A stretch of DNA of 64,000 nucleotides from Lampropedia aestuarii (GTDB lineage Bacteria; Pseudomonadota; Gammaproteobacteria; Burkholderiales; Burkholderiaceae_C): positions 62,001 through 126,000 of the forward strand of contig NZ_SSWX01000013.1 of assembly GCF_004803635.1 (NCBI RefSeq). Reading direction: 5' to 3'. Position numbers and translations under genes: made by a program. Positions 52,601 through 61,965 of this stretch are shown piece after piece; positions within the stretch are counted from its first letter, which is position 1, and each line of letters begins with the position of its first letter. The notes below the pieces were generated by a model. It was given only the letters and a program-made list of their open reading frames with translations, did no database searches and was not told the origin of the DNA.

Positions 52601-53662
52601 TCAGTGCGGGCTGCTACTGGCATACCAGCCATTGCGCAGTTGGGCGTTTGGGGCGCGTGTGCGGCTGCGCAATTGGGCTTGCTCTTCCAGATGGGCAACT
52701 AGCAACTGGGTGGCATTGGGCAACGTAGCAAAGTCGCGCGCAACAATCCACGATTGGCGCCAAGCCCAAGCATCACTGAGCGGCACGCACATCAAATGGC
52801 CCAGCGGCTGCAGCAAGGCAAAAGCCCGATCGGGCATGACGCCGATGCCAAAGCCGTTGTCAATCATGCGGCACATGGTATCGAGGCCAGATACCTGGAT
52901 GCGTTGGCGCAAATGTTTGCCTACTGAGGCTGCGGCTTGCCGCATCAACAAGCCAATGCTGCTGTGGCTGTGCAGGCCGACAAAATCACAGTCCAGTAAT
53001 TCCGCAAAACTGACGCTGTAATCGTCTTCGCTGCCGTTGTGGTTGAGGCTGCTGGCGCGTGCTGAGGCGCTGGAGCTGTCATGGCGAGCGCCCAGCGCAA
53101 CCGCCAACGGATGGTGCGAGGGCATCACTGCGACCAAACGGTCGCGGTGGTAGGGGCGCGATTGCAGTGCGGTCGGCTTGGTGCCTGGTGTATAGCAGAT
53201 GCCCAATTCCACCGCGCCTTCTTGTACCGCTTGTTGTGTGTCGTTGCTGATGTGCTCTTGCAAATCAATCTTGATGGCTGGTTGACGCTGGGCAAACAGG
53301 CCCAAGTCCTCCGGCAGGAACTGCACAATGGTCGACAGGCTGGCGTGCAAGCGAACATGTCCGCGCACGCCTTCTGCGTACTCCTGCAAGTCGGTATGCA
53401 TGCGCGTGATGTCGTGCAGGATGCTGCGTGCATGCTGCAAAAAACTCTCGCCAGCTGGGGTGGGTTTGACGCCACGGCTGTGGCGCTCGAGCAAGACAAT
53501 GCCGACTTCGCTCTCCAAATCGGACAAACGTTTGCTGACCGCAGAGGGGGCAATGAACTCGCGTTCTGCAGCTTGTGCAATGCTGCCGGTCTCGCACACC
53601 GCCACAAACAGCTCCAAGGTGGTCAGGCTGAGATGGCGGGATAAGCGGTAACTTTCTTGCAT
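52601..53662 (-). CDS. LysR family transcriptional regulator
   Basis: A 353-residue LysR protein. The N-terminal winged helix is LTTLELFVAVCETGSIAQAAE and APSAVSKRLSDLESEVG. The effector domain (about 95-330) has an extra Ser-rich stretch of about 20 residues near 205-225 (SSSASARASSLNHNG). It is upstream of leuC on the same strand. Its target and effector are not known; control of the receptor gene at 53861 is possible. Confidence 0.88.
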   Translation of the reverse strand: MQESYRLSRHLSLTTLELFVAVCETGSIAQAAEREFIAPSAVSKRLSDLESEVGIVLLERHSRGVKPTPAGESFLQHARSILHDITRMHTDLQEYAEGVRGHVRLHASLSTIVQFLPEDLGLFAQRQPAIKIDLQEHISNDTQQAVQEGAVELGICYTPGTKPTALQSRPYHRDRLVAVMPSHHPLAVALGARHDSSSASARASSLNHNGSEDDYSVSFAELLDCDFVGLHSHSSIGLLMRQAAASVGKHLRQRIQVSGLDTMCRMIDNGFGIGVMPDRAFALLQPLGHLMCVPLSDAWAWRQSWIVARDFATLPNATQLLVAHLEEQAQLRSRTRAPNAQLRNGWYASSSPH

Positions 53663-53860
53663 GGCGACGTGGAGTGGTTTTTAGATTCGTATTCTACGAT
53701 TGCAGTGTATTCTCCATGCTTAAAGTGCCTATTGTCATCGTGATTGGCGATGTCTGGTGTGCCGGGTTCCGAATGGCCGCGCTAACAGTCCATGGGCTGC
53801 TGGCGCAAACCAGAGTCGTGCTGCTTTTCAAAACACGGCTGTCGCAGCAGGGGGTGGGGT

Positions 53861-55090
53861 TTACTTCTTCAATAGCGGGCAGGCGGATTGGCTGACGGGC
53901 AAAAAGGCTTGGTCGGCCGGGATTGTCGAGGTCAAGTCGTAGTAGTCCCAAGCGCCTTTGGATTCCTTGGGTGACTTGACCTTGAAGACGTACATGTCAT
54001 GCACGACGCGGCCATTGTCTTGGATCGAGGCATTGCGGATGACCGCATCTTCAATGGGAATTTCCCGGATTTTTTCTTGAATCACGCGCCAGTCATCGGT
54101 GCCAGCAGCGGCTACGGTTTTCAAATAGTGCAGGGTGCTGGAATACACGCCCGCCTGCACCACGGTGGGTTTGTTGCCGCGAAACTGCTCGCCAAAGCGG
54201 GTGGCAAAGGCCCGTGTCTGGTCATCCAGGTCCCAGTAAAAACCTTCTGAGAAGGTCAGGCCTTGCGCCGTTTCCAGCCCCATTGCATGCACGTCGGTCA
54301 AGAACACCACCAGCGCGGCAATTTTCTGGCCGCTGCTGGTCACGCCAAACTCTTGCACGCTTTTCATGGCATTGACGGTGTCTTGCGCGCCATTGGCAAA
54401 GGCGATCACATCGGCGCCCGAGGCTTGTGCTTGCAGGATAAAGGACGAGAAATCACTGGCGTTGAGCGGGTGGCGCACAGAGCCTACCACGGTGCCACCA
54501 TTGGCTTTCAAGACCTCTGTGGCGTCTTTTTCCATCGCATGGCCAAACGCGTAGTCGACGGTGATGAAGAACCATTTCTTATCGCCGGCCTGGGCCATCG
54601 CGGCGACCGGACCTGCGGCCAGTGAATACGTGTCAAACATCCAGTGAAAGCCATTGCGTGCGCAGTCCTCATTGGTCAGTTTGGCCACGGCTGGCCCGCT
54701 GTAGAGCGCAATGCCACCGCGGTCTTTGATGATTTTCTGCACCGCCAAAGCCCCAGCCGAATTGGTCAGGTCGACCAAGGCATCGACGCCTTGCACATCG
54801 ATCCATTCGCGTGCGCGTGAGGCGGCAATATCAGCCTTGTTTTGGTGGTCGGCGCTGACCACTTCGATGTTCATGCCTTTGCATTCGGCTTTCAGGCAGT
54901 CTTCTACCGCCATATTGGCAGCGACGACCGAGCCTGGGCCCCCCATGCCGGAGTAGGGGCCTGAGAGGTCGGTCAAGACGCCGATCTTGACTTTGCCATC
55001 GGTCAACTCAAGAGCGTTGGCCGACTGGCTGGCGAGGCCTGCCATGAGCAAGGCGCAGGCGAAAACGATCTGTTTTTTGGGTGTGAACAT
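53861..55090 (-). CDS. Branched-chain amino-acid-type ABC substrate-binding protein
   Basis: A 409-residue type 1 periplasmic receptor (LivK-like). Signal peptide 1-27 (ending SANALE). KIGVLTDLSGPYSGMGGPGSV, SADHQNKADIAA, SGPAVAKLTNEDC and WFFITVDYAFGHAME are typical of receptors that bind amino acids, amides or aromatic acids. No permease or ATPase genes are adjacent. It lies 101 bases downstream of mmsA on the same strand, so it may be co-transcribed. It ends in a Cys-containing tail (SACPLLKK). Confidence 0.87.
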   Translation of the reverse strand: MFTPKKQIVFACALLMAGLASQSANALELTDGKVKIGVLTDLSGPYSGMGGPGSVVAANMAVEDCLKAECKGMNIEVVSADHQNKADIAASRAREWIDVQGVDALVDLTNSAGALAVQKIIKDRGGIALYSGPAVAKLTNEDCARNGFHWMFDTYSLAAGPVAAMAQAGDKKWFFITVDYAFGHAMEKDATEVLKANGGTVVGSVRHPLNASDFSSFILQAQASGADVIAFANGAQDTVNAMKSVQEFGVTSSGQKIAALVVFLTDVHAMGLETAQGLTFSEGFYWDLDDQTRAFATRFGEQFRGNKPTVVQAGVYSSTLHYLKTVAAAGTDDWRVIQEKIREIPIEDAVIRNASIQDNGRVVHDMYVFKVKSPKESKGAWDYYDLTSTIPADQAFLPVSQSACPLLKK

Positions 55091-55191
55091 GCTTGTCTCC
55101 TTTTGGAATGGTGGCCGATGGGCTCTTGTACTCTTCTCTCGGGTAAAGCTTGCCGGCGCGATGCGTCAGCAAGCAAGGCTTTGCGATGCGT

Positions 55192-56691
55192 TTATTCGTT
55201 GCCAGGAAAGGCCAGCGACGTCGGCGTGGCCGAGGCTTGCTCAGGCCAGCGCTGCGATACTGTTTTGAGCTTGGTGTAAAAGCGCAAGGCATCGGGCCCG
55301 AACAGGTGGGCTTCGCCAAAGCGCGAGCGGCGCAACCCGCCAAAATTGTGGTAGCCCACTGGCACGGGCACAGGCACGTTCACCCCAATGCCGCCGGCGT
55401 CGACCTCGGACACAAAGCGGTTGGCGCTGGCGCCGCTGCGGGTGTAGATCACTGCGCCGTTGCCGTATTGGTGGCTGTTGGTCAGCTGCAGGGCTTCGTC
55501 CAGGCTGTTGACGCGCATCAATGCGCGTGCCGGGCCAAAGACTTCTTCCTGGTAAAACGGCATATCGGGGCGGACATGGTCCAGCAAGCTTGCGCCCACA
55601 TAAAAACCGGCGGCATCGCCTGCGCATGGCGCTTGCCTGCCATCCACCACCAACTGCGCACCGTCTTGCACGCCCGCTGCAATGGCGTTTTCAATGGCCG
55701 CTTTGGATTGGGCGGAAATGACGGCGCCAAAGTCCGCTTGGCTGTCGTTGTAGGGGCCGACCTTCAAGGCTTGAATCAGAGGTTTGAGCAAGGTTTTCAA
55801 TCGCTCAGCCGTTTCATCGCCCACGGCGACAAGCACCGACAAGGCCATGCAGCGCTGGCTGGCCGAGCCATAGCCTGCTGTGACAAAGCCTGAAGCAGCC
55901 GCTTCCAGATCGGCATCGGGCATCACAATCATGTGGTTTTTGCCACCGGTATACGCGCCGACCCGTTTGTTATGGGCCGTGCCCTTGTGGTAGATGTATT
56001 CGCCCACCGAAGTCGAGCCAACAAAGCAGACTGCGGCAATGTCCGGGTGTTCCAGCAAGGCGTCAACCACTTCCTTGTCGCCGTTGACCACGTTCCAGAT
56101 GCCATCGGGCAAACCGGCCTGCTTCCACAAGTCGCCCAAAGCCAGTGCTGCGCTGGGCACTTTCTCTGACGGCTTGAGTATCACGGCATTGCCCACGGCC
56201 ATGGCCATCGTGCTCATCATCAAGGGCACCATCACAGGGAAGTTGAATGGCGCAATGCAAGCGACCACGCCCAAGGGCACACGCATTGAATACACATCAA
56301 TGCCACCGCCGACATTGCGAGAGAATTCGCCTTTGCTCATCGCTGGGGCATTGGTGGCAAATTCCACTGCCTCCAGTGCGCGGGCCAACTCGCCTTTGGC
56401 GTCCTGGATGGTTTTGCCGTTTTCCTGGCCGATGATTTCAGCCAGTGCGTCGGTGTTGGCAATCAGCAGCTCACGGAATTTGTACATCACCGCCACGCGG
56501 TGGGCGTGGGAGGCGCTGCCCCAGGCTTGTTGCGCTTTGGCCGCTTTGGCAATTGCCTCATCGACAAAGCGGCGGTCTGCCATGTCTAGCTGGGCCGATG
56601 CACTGCCAGTTGATGGGTTGTACACGGCGGCATGGCGCAGGCCTGGGCCTGTGACGTGCTGTCCGCCAATAAAGTGGCCGATGGTTTTCAT
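55192..56691 (-). CDS. mmsA: CoA-acylating methylmalonate-semialdehyde dehydrogenase
   Basis: A 499-residue ALDH-superfamily enzyme. The catalytic Cys is C281 (SQRCMALSV). The family-specific FNFPVMVPLMM and GGKNHMIVMPDAD, where the usual general-base Glu is replaced by Asn, identify the CoA-acylating class. It turns (methyl)malonate semialdehyde into propionyl-CoA or acetyl-CoA in valine and beta-alanine breakdown. A strong AAGGAGACA precedes the ATG. A decayed partner dehydrogenase gene lies just upstream. Confidence 0.92.
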   Translation of the reverse strand: MKTIGHFIGGQHVTGPGLRHAAVYNPSTGSASAQLDMADRRFVDEAIAKAAKAQQAWGSASHAHRVAVMYKFRELLIANTDALAEIIGQENGKTIQDAKGELARALEAVEFATNAPAMSKGEFSRNVGGGIDVYSMRVPLGVVACIAPFNFPVMVPLMMSTMAMAVGNAVILKPSEKVPSAALALGDLWKQAGLPDGIWNVVNGDKEVVDALLEHPDIAAVCFVGSTSVGEYIYHKGTAHNKRVGAYTGGKNHMIVMPDADLEAAASGFVTAGYGSASQRCMALSVLVAVGDETAERLKTLLKPLIQALKVGPYNDSQADFGAVISAQSKAAIENAIAAGVQDGAQLVVDGRQAPCAGDAAGFYVGASLLDHVRPDMPFYQEEVFGPARALMRVNSLDEALQLTNSHQYGNGAVIYTRSGASANRFVSEVDAGGIGVNVPVPVPVGYHNFGGLRRSRFGEAHLFGPDALRFYTKLKTVSQRWPEQASATPTSLAFPGNE

Positions 56692-56787
56692 GGCATTGTC
56701 TCCTTGTTGTGTAATGGGAAAAGCGCTGGGCGAGGGCGGACTTTGCTTGGTCGGCCAAAATCCGCTCTGGCATTCTTAAGCCGTGCT

Positions 56788-57297
56788 TCAGGCCGCACGG
56801 GTATGGCAGAAAATACTGTTGAAGCCCTTGTGCTGATGGCCCTTTGCTGCATGGCTGCTGAGCAGTGGCTGGCTGGTCGTGGGCTGTGCGGTCGGCATCG
56901 GTCGGGCGCGTGCCAGTTCGACACCTCGGCCGCAGGCCATGCAGGTCAAGCCGGTTGATGCGGCTGCGTGAGTCCTGTCAGCAATGGGTGCGTCGATACA
57001 ACCAATGGCCACTGGCTTGCACGACCTTCGCGATGGCCCGGGCCGCGTGGAGCGCAATCGTGGAGCCATCGCCAAAGAACGTGGTGAGCTGAGCGCGGGC
57101 AGCAGCGCGTTGGTGAGGACGAAGCTGCTGTTTTGTGCCGTATCCGATGGGTCGGCGACACAGGGGGGCTCGTTATTGGCAAAGGCTGCCAGGGCAGATT
57201 CGGCTAGACCGAAGCTGCACACGTCAAAGCCCGCTTTCACCAAATTGGGGGCGATTGGAAAACCTTTCTTGCCCGAGCGAATATCTCCGATGCGCAT
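56788..57297 (-). pseudogene. Decayed 3-hydroxyisobutyrate dehydrogenase-like gene (mmsB-like)
   Basis: Reading from 57297, the frame starts MRIGDIRSGKKGFPIAPNL then VKAGFDVCSFGLAESALAAF, which resembles the N-terminal dinucleotide domain of the family with the GLGNMG motif lost. Further on, a different frame reads FFGDGSTI then ALHAARAIAKVVQASG, and the first frame has IGCIDAPIAD and STGLTC, matching the GST, IDAPxxGG and GxLT blocks. The end (SSHAAKGHQHKGFNSIF) resembles the family C terminus. Blocks thus survive in order across at least two frames with deletions. Total length is about 60 percent of a normal 290-residue gene. GGAGACAAGC still precedes the start. Confidence 0.7.
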
Positions 57298-57300
57298 GCT

Positions 57301-57395
57301 TGTCTCCTATGCTTATTTGCGCATAATAAAATGCATAAACGCATTGCACTAGACGCATTTTGCATATTCATTATGCAAAAACGCATTCAAGAAGG
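57301..57395. promoter_or_regulatory. Divergent regulatory region with repeated ATGCAT/ACGCATT sites
   Basis: The gap between the decayed mmsB-like gene and the divergent LysR gene is dense in related elements: AAATGCATAAACGCATT, GCATTTTGCATAT and TATGCAAAAACGCATTC. Together they form overlapping direct and inverted copies of ATGCA and ACGCATT. LysR proteins usually bind T-N11-A inverted repeats between themselves and their divergent target, so this is the likely control site for both directions. Confidence 0.55.
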
Positions 57396-57403
57396 ACTTG
57401 TCA

Positions 57404-58354
57404 GTGACGCCATTCAATTGGGATGATTTGCGGGTTTTTTTGGCCATTGCACGCCACCAGTCGGCCTTCGATGCGGCCGCAGAAATGGGGATGAATCAGT
57501 CGACCGCGTCGCGCCGTTTGCAACGGCTCGAACAAAGCATTGGCTCGAAACTGTTTGAGCGTAACTCACGTGGCCATCGCTTGACCAATGCTGGGCACCG
57601 GCTGCTTGAGCATGTGGAAAAGCTGGAGGCGACGATTTACTCGATGGAGTCCAGCTCGTTTGGCGACAGCGTGGCATTGTCGGGCGATGTGCGTATTGGC
57701 ACGACCGAGGCCTTCGGCAGTTTTTTTCTGGCCCCGCACCTGGCACGCTTTTGCCAACGCCACCACAGCATCCACGTCGATTTGCTGCCGATGCCGCGCA
57801 ACATCAACCTCTCCAAACGGGAGGCCGATATGTCGGTGACATTGGAGCGGCCCATTGCAGACCATTTTGTCGTTGTGAAGTTGCTGGAGTACCGCTTGGT
57901 GCCGTATGCGAGCCGCAGTTATCTGCAGTCGTTGCCGCCGCTCCGGCACCGCGATGACCTGACGCATTTGCGCTGGGTGGATTATGTGGATGACATGGTC
58001 TTTACCGACCAGCAACTGAACCTTAAAAGCGTGGTGCCGGATGCACAACCGTATTTTTGCAGCACCAGCCTGAATGCGCAGTTCTCGGCAGTCAGAGCGG
58101 GCATGGGCATTGGCATCCTGCCGTATTTTCTGTGCCAGAACGTGCCCGATTTGGTGCCTGTCTTGCCCGAGCAAGTGGGCATTACCAGAACCTATTGGCT
58201 GGCAGCGCCCTCAGAGCGCCGCGAATTGGCGCGCGTCAGAGCACTGTGGGATTACTTGCGCCTGGTGGCCAGCATCAATGCGGATTTCTTGATGGGCCGC
58301 TCGCCAACGCCGGTGCAGGTGACCCATGCGTCGTTTGACCAGTTGCTGTCTTAG
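57404..58354 (+). CDS. LysR family transcriptional regulator
   Basis: A 316-residue LysR protein. Winged helix: DLRVFLAIARHQSAFDAAAEMGMNQ and STASRRLQRLEQSIGSKLF. The effector domain has IGTTEAFGSFFLAPHL and GMGIGILPYFLC. GAAGGA lies 7 bases before GTG 57404, which is preferred to TTG 57398. Divergent position suggests control of mmsA and the former mmsB-like gene, so it may sense a valine- or beta-alanine-pathway intermediate. Confidence 0.86.
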   Translation: MTPFNWDDLRVFLAIARHQSAFDAAAEMGMNQSTASRRLQRLEQSIGSKLFERNSRGHRLTNAGHRLLEHVEKLEATIYSMESSSFGDSVALSGDVRIGTTEAFGSFFLAPHLARFCQRHHSIHVDLLPMPRNINLSKREADMSVTLERPIADHFVVVKLLEYRLVPYASRSYLQSLPPLRHRDDLTHLRWVDYVDDMVFTDQQLNLKSVVPDAQPYFCSTSLNAQFSAVRAGMGIGILPYFLCQNVPDLVPVLPEQVGITRTYWLAAPSERRELARVRALWDYLRLVASINADFLMGRSPTPVQVTHASFDQLLS

Positions 58355-58475
58355 AACTTGTACAAAACTCTGCTTTTAGGCTCCAAAACGCTCAGCGTCG
58401 AGCTTTGGCGCGCTGAGACGACGCTGCTCGCCGTGATGGCAGCAGGCTTCGTTCGAGACTGTGAACAGATGGTGG

Positions 58476-58823
58476 TCAGTAACGCGGCACAGCGGTATCA
58501 ACCGTCAATGACCAGGAGTCAATGCCACCGGTAATATTGGCCAAGGACGAGAAGCCATTGTGGTGCAAAAAATTGGCCACATTCTGGCTGCGCATGCCGT
58601 GGTGGCAGAGCAAGGCTGTAGGGCGATCGGGGTCAAGCTGGTTGAGCATGCCGGGAATATTGCCCATTGAGAGCTGCAGCAGCTCGCACCCTTCAGGTGC
58701 GGTGACCGAGGCCTGGGCCCACTCCCATGGCTCGCGTACGTCGATCAGCAAAGGCTTTTCTTGTTTGGCCAACTGCTGCTGGCTCCATTCTGCGGTTTGT
58801 TGTGGCGTGATTTGTTCAATCAT
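58476..58823 (-). CDS. Rhodanese-like domain protein
   Basis: A 115-residue single-domain rhodanese. LLIDVREPWEW, the active-site Cys in LLCHHGMRS, and ANITGGIDSWS are canonical. It transfers sulfane sulfur, with unknown acceptor. The small size and CHHGxRS loop match the GlpE/PspE group. It is convergent with the LysR gene. Confidence 0.92.
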   Translation of the reverse strand: MIEQITPQQTAEWSQQQLAKQEKPLLIDVREPWEWAQASVTAPEGCELLQLSMGNIPGMLNQLDPDRPTALLCHHGMRSQNVANFLHHNGFSSLANITGGIDSWSLTVDTAVPRY

Positions 58824-59198
58824 AGTTGCGAGAAAGGTTTAAAAATCCAGTGTGTCTGTTGGCTGGTGGCACCTCGCATCTCGCACCGACGAATGCCAAT
58901 GCGGGATCGGCACTGGGGTGCGCTTGGCATCTCCATCACCATGTGCTGATGGCTGCGGTGCTCTGGGTGAAACCTGCCAGATGCGGCATTATGACAAAGC
59001 CCAATGCCATTGCCGCATGCAATGGCGTCCTTCGGGCATTTTGAAAATGCATGTGGCCGCGCATTCATGCGGTATGCTTGCTGCCGTTTGCATGCCCATC
59101 ACATGGTTGCTGGCATGCGGCGCTGCGACACACAGTGGATGCATGGGCATCAACGGGCCCGTGGCAGCGCGAGCTGGATTGTTTTTAGGTTTGTTTTT
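58824..59198. other. Intergenic region between rhodanese and folA genes
   Basis: About 375 bases between divergent genes. The open frames that cross it are extensions of folA or of its shadows and have no family match. The only features seen are short GCATGC-rich repeats near 59080-59130. The folA promoter presumably lies here. Confidence 0.4.
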
Positions 59199-59744
59199 AT
59201 GAGTTCTTCCCCTTCACCCCGCATTGCCTTGATTGCCGCAATGGCCCGCAACCGCACGATTGGCCTCAATGGTGGCATGCCTTGGCATTTGCCCGAGGAT
59301 TTGCGTTATTTCAAAGAGAAAACCATGGGACGGCGAATGGTCATGGGCAGCCGCACCTGGGCCTCCTTGCCCGGTCTTTTGCCAGGGCGTGAGCATGTGG
59401 TGGTGTCATCACGCCAGTTGGAGCTGCCTGCCGGTGTGGTCTTGGTCGATAGCCTGGAGCGTGCGTTGGCACTGCCACTGCAGCCGTCTCAGTTGGGGGC
59501 CGAGCAAGGCGCTGAACCGACCGTGTTTGTGATTGGCGGTGGTCAGATCTACCAGCAGGCATTGCCTGTGGCCACTGATTTGTATTTGACCGAAATCCAG
59601 GCGGATATTGAGGGCGACACCCAGTTTCCTGAGTGGGATCGCCAGGCGTTTCGTGAACTCAGCCGCCAAACGCACCAGGCCCCCATTGCCAAAGGTGGCG
59701 CGCCTGTTGCGTTTGATTTTGTGCACTACTGCAAACAGCCGTAA
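59199..59744 (+). CDS. folA: Dihydrofolate reductase
   Basis: A 181-residue DHFR. ALIAAMARNRTIGLNGGMPWHL, the substrate Asp in LPEDLRYFK, GRRMVMGSRTW and VFVIGGGQIYQQAL mark the fold and NADPH site. It reduces dihydrofolate to tetrahydrofolate. About 20 residues longer than E. coli FolA because of a small insert (PLQPSQLGAEQGAEP). ATG 59199 lacks a clear ribosome site, but is the family start. Confidence 0.93.
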   Translation: MSSSPSPRIALIAAMARNRTIGLNGGMPWHLPEDLRYFKEKTMGRRMVMGSRTWASLPGLLPGREHVVVSSRQLELPAGVVLVDSLERALALPLQPSQLGAEQGAEPTVFVIGGGQIYQQALPVATDLYLTEIQADIEGDTQFPEWDRQAFRELSRQTHQAPIAKGGAPVAFDFVHYCKQP

Positions 59745-59837
59745 GCTGGCTGCCCTACCCATGCTTGTGCATGGTTGGTTGTTGCATTCGTGTTCGGTCT
59801 GTCTCGTTTGTCCAGAGCTTAGCTAGGAGTTGAATGA

Positions 59838-60341
59838 ATGGCTGCATCTATTTTGGCCGTGTTTCCAGGAACCTTTGACCCCATCACGCGCGGTCATGAA
59901 GAAATGATTCGCCGCGCTGCCGGTTTGTTTGACCGTTTGATTGTTGCTGTGGCTGCCGGGCATCACAAAAAAACCATGTTCAGCTTGGGCGAGCGCATGG
60001 AGATGGTGCGCGATGTATTTGCTGATTTACCCAACATCTCTGTGGACAGCTTTTCTGCGCTGATGCGCGATTTTGTGCTTGCGCATGGCGCGCAGGTCAT
60101 GGTGCGTGGCGTGCGTGGCGTCACCGATTTTGACTACGAAGTGCAGTTGGCGGGCATGAACCGCAAGCTCATGCCCGATGTAGAGACGGTATTCATGACC
60201 CCTGGTGAGCGCTACCAGCATGTCAGCAGCACGTATGTGCGAGAGATCGCCAGCTTGCACGGAGATGTGCAAGGGTTCGTCTCGCCTCTGGTGCACCAGC
60301 GCTTGCTGCAGAGGGTCAAAGAGCGTCAGTCTGACAATTGA
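59838..60341 (+). CDS. coaD: Phosphopantetheine adenylyltransferase
   Basis: A 167-residue nucleotidyltransferase. VFPGTFDPITRGH carries the TxGH motif; VRGVRGVTDFDYE and HVSSTYVREIA (ISSTxxR) are canonical. It transfers AMP to 4'-phosphopantetheine in coenzyme A synthesis. AGGAG precedes the ATG. The 3' end overlaps the convergent metallopeptidase gene by 16 bases. Confidence 0.95.
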   Translation: MAASILAVFPGTFDPITRGHEEMIRRAAGLFDRLIVAVAAGHHKKTMFSLGERMEMVRDVFADLPNISVDSFSALMRDFVLAHGAQVMVRGVRGVTDFDYEVQLAGMNRKLMPDVETVFMTPGERYQHVSSTYVREIASLHGDVQGFVSPLVHQRLLQRVKERQSDN

Positions 60342-61549
60342 GTTGCAGCCGTGCCTGTTCTTTGATGCCTATAACGCCGCACGGCGTTATGCACAAAGTT
60401 GAGCTTTTGCAGCACGGCGGTTGACAGGGCAAACGGGTAGGCGTCGTTGTGGCCTAGGCTGCGGTTGAGGCTGTTCAATAACAAAGACAGTCCCATGGCC
60501 TGGTTCAGCAATGGGCCTATATCTTGTGGTGAGCCATCTTGCGGCGCTTGTGCAAACACAACGAATGGGTTGTCAACGGTTGTATGGATGCTGCCTGCAT
60601 GGCCTTGGGTGGCAAATTGCAGCTGGTAGCTGCAAGCGGTTTCTTGCACATCAATCAAATGCAGGTAATGCGCCCAGGTCTCTGCCCAGTCCTCCCAGGG
60701 GTGGGCTGCGGCGTATTGGCTGACGTGGTCTTGTTGCCAATCCTGGCGAGGGTTGGCATAGTGGTGCTCCAGGGCTTGGCCATAGTCGCTGCGCTCGTCG
60801 CCAAATAAGGCGCGAAACGCATCGAGTGCCAATGCATCCTGCAGAAAAAACTGGTCCCAATAAAAGTGGCCCACTTCATGGCGCAGGTGGCCTAGCAGTG
60901 TGCGATAGGGTTCATGCAGGTTTATGCGCCTGCGTGTGCGCTCTGCGTCATCGGCTTCCAAAATATTGAGGGTGATCAGGCCGTTGGCATGGCCAGTCAT
61001 GACCGGATCCTCACCTGGAACATCTTCCAAAAATTCGTAGCGCGGTGTGCGCTCACGCACATCAAGCCCTAATTTGGCCAAGGTGTAAAACAAACGTCGC
61101 TTGGCATTTTCAATCGTTTTCCAGGCCAGTACATTGCTGGGTGTGGACAGGTTGGGAATGGTTTTGGTTTGTCTGCACGAGAGGCAGTAGCCTGATGGAT
61201 CCGAGGCATCCAGCAAAAAATTGCAGTTATTCTGGCTCTGTGCATTAAGGCAAAATTTGAACCGTTTGGCCTGGGACTGGTCGGGCGAGCCCGCTTCCGG
61301 GGAGTCAAGGAGCGACCACAAAGCCGGCTGCGATAGTGCCGTAGCAGCAGGCGTGCCTGACTCCAGGGCGTTGGGGGCGGCTTGTGATTCCAGCCCCGAG
61401 GGCTGATTGGCTGAAGATGCAGGGAGCGCTTGTAGTGCAATAAGGCGCAGCGAGTCAGGGTCAAAACCCAAAGAGCTGCTGCAATAAAGACAGCTTTGAC
61501 TCTCAAAAAAGACCAAGCTGTTGCAGTGAGTGCATTGGAATGTTTGCAT
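60326..61549 (-). CDS. Putative zinc-binding metallopeptidase (DUF2248-like)
   Basis: A 407-residue protein. The N-terminal zinc ribbon (CTHCNSL...CLYCSS) and a second Cys cluster (CNFLL...CLSCRQT) precede the peptidase domain with HEVGHFYWDQF, a zincin-like HExGH motif, and WAETWAHYLHLID further on. The family is called putative zinc-binding metallopeptidase and has no known substrate. GAGGACATC precedes ATG 61549. The gene is convergent with coaD. Confidence 0.87.
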   Translation of the reverse strand: MQTFQCTHCNSLVFFESQSCLYCSSSLGFDPDSLRLIALQALPASSANQPSGLESQAAPNALESGTPAATALSQPALWSLLDSPEAGSPDQSQAKRFKFCLNAQSQNNCNFLLDASDPSGYCLSCRQTKTIPNLSTPSNVLAWKTIENAKRRLFYTLAKLGLDVRERTPRYEFLEDVPGEDPVMTGHANGLITLNILEADDAERTRRRINLHEPYRTLLGHLRHEVGHFYWDQFFLQDALALDAFRALFGDERSDYGQALEHHYANPRQDWQQDHVSQYAAAHPWEDWAETWAHYLHLIDVQETACSYQLQFATQGHAGSIHTTVDNPFVVFAQAPQDGSPQDIGPLLNQAMGLSLLLNSLNRSLGHNDAYPFALSTAVLQKLNFVHNAVRRYRHQRTGTAATQLSD

Positions 61550-61668
61550 GTTGATGTCCTCAACGATTAATGATTGATCAATTAATGCAAACTGGCGCCC
61601 ATAAGCCCCCAAGCGCCAATTTGCGCTGTGTACTGTTTGAAATTAAAAAATGCAGTATTAAAAACGGC

Positions 61669-61965
61669 TCAATGAATCACCACAGGGTGGTGTGCCAAAC
61701 CGGTGTAGCTGTCCAAAGTGTCTTCCACTTCTTCTTGAGTCGGGGTGTTGCGCTGCCATTCTTGAATTTGCGCATGGAATACTTCGGCCCAGCTGCCATC
61801 CAAATAGACCTCACGGCCTGAGCGTTTATCAACAATCTCAAAACCGTGGCGCACGAGGTTGTGTTCAGCTTTGGGCGTGAAAAGCGGGTTTGCCTCAAGA
61901 GGCATGGGAATATCCTGCTGCATGTGCACAACCGAAAAGGCTTCAGAGTCATACAGTGTGTTCAT
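61669..61965 (-). CDS. DUF3567 domain protein
   Basis: A 98-residue protein. MNTLYDSEAFSVVHMQ, HGFEIVDKRSGREVYLDG and NTPTQEEVEDTLDSYTGL are the family blocks. DUF3567 is found almost only in Burkholderiales and has no known function. GGAGGACTCC precedes ATG 61965; the longer frame to 62025 is less likely. Confidence 0.9.
   Translation of the reverse strand: MNTLYDSEAFSVVHMQQDIPMPLEANPLFTPKAEHNLVRHGFEIVDKRSGREVYLDGSWAEVFHAQIQEWQRNTPTQEEVEDTLDSYTGLAHHPVVIH

Noticed and set aside
58355-58475. Possible fourth copy of the A/B/C repeat family near GAACAGATGGTGG
   Set aside because: The order of the motif parts differs from the element ends and no inverted partner is found.
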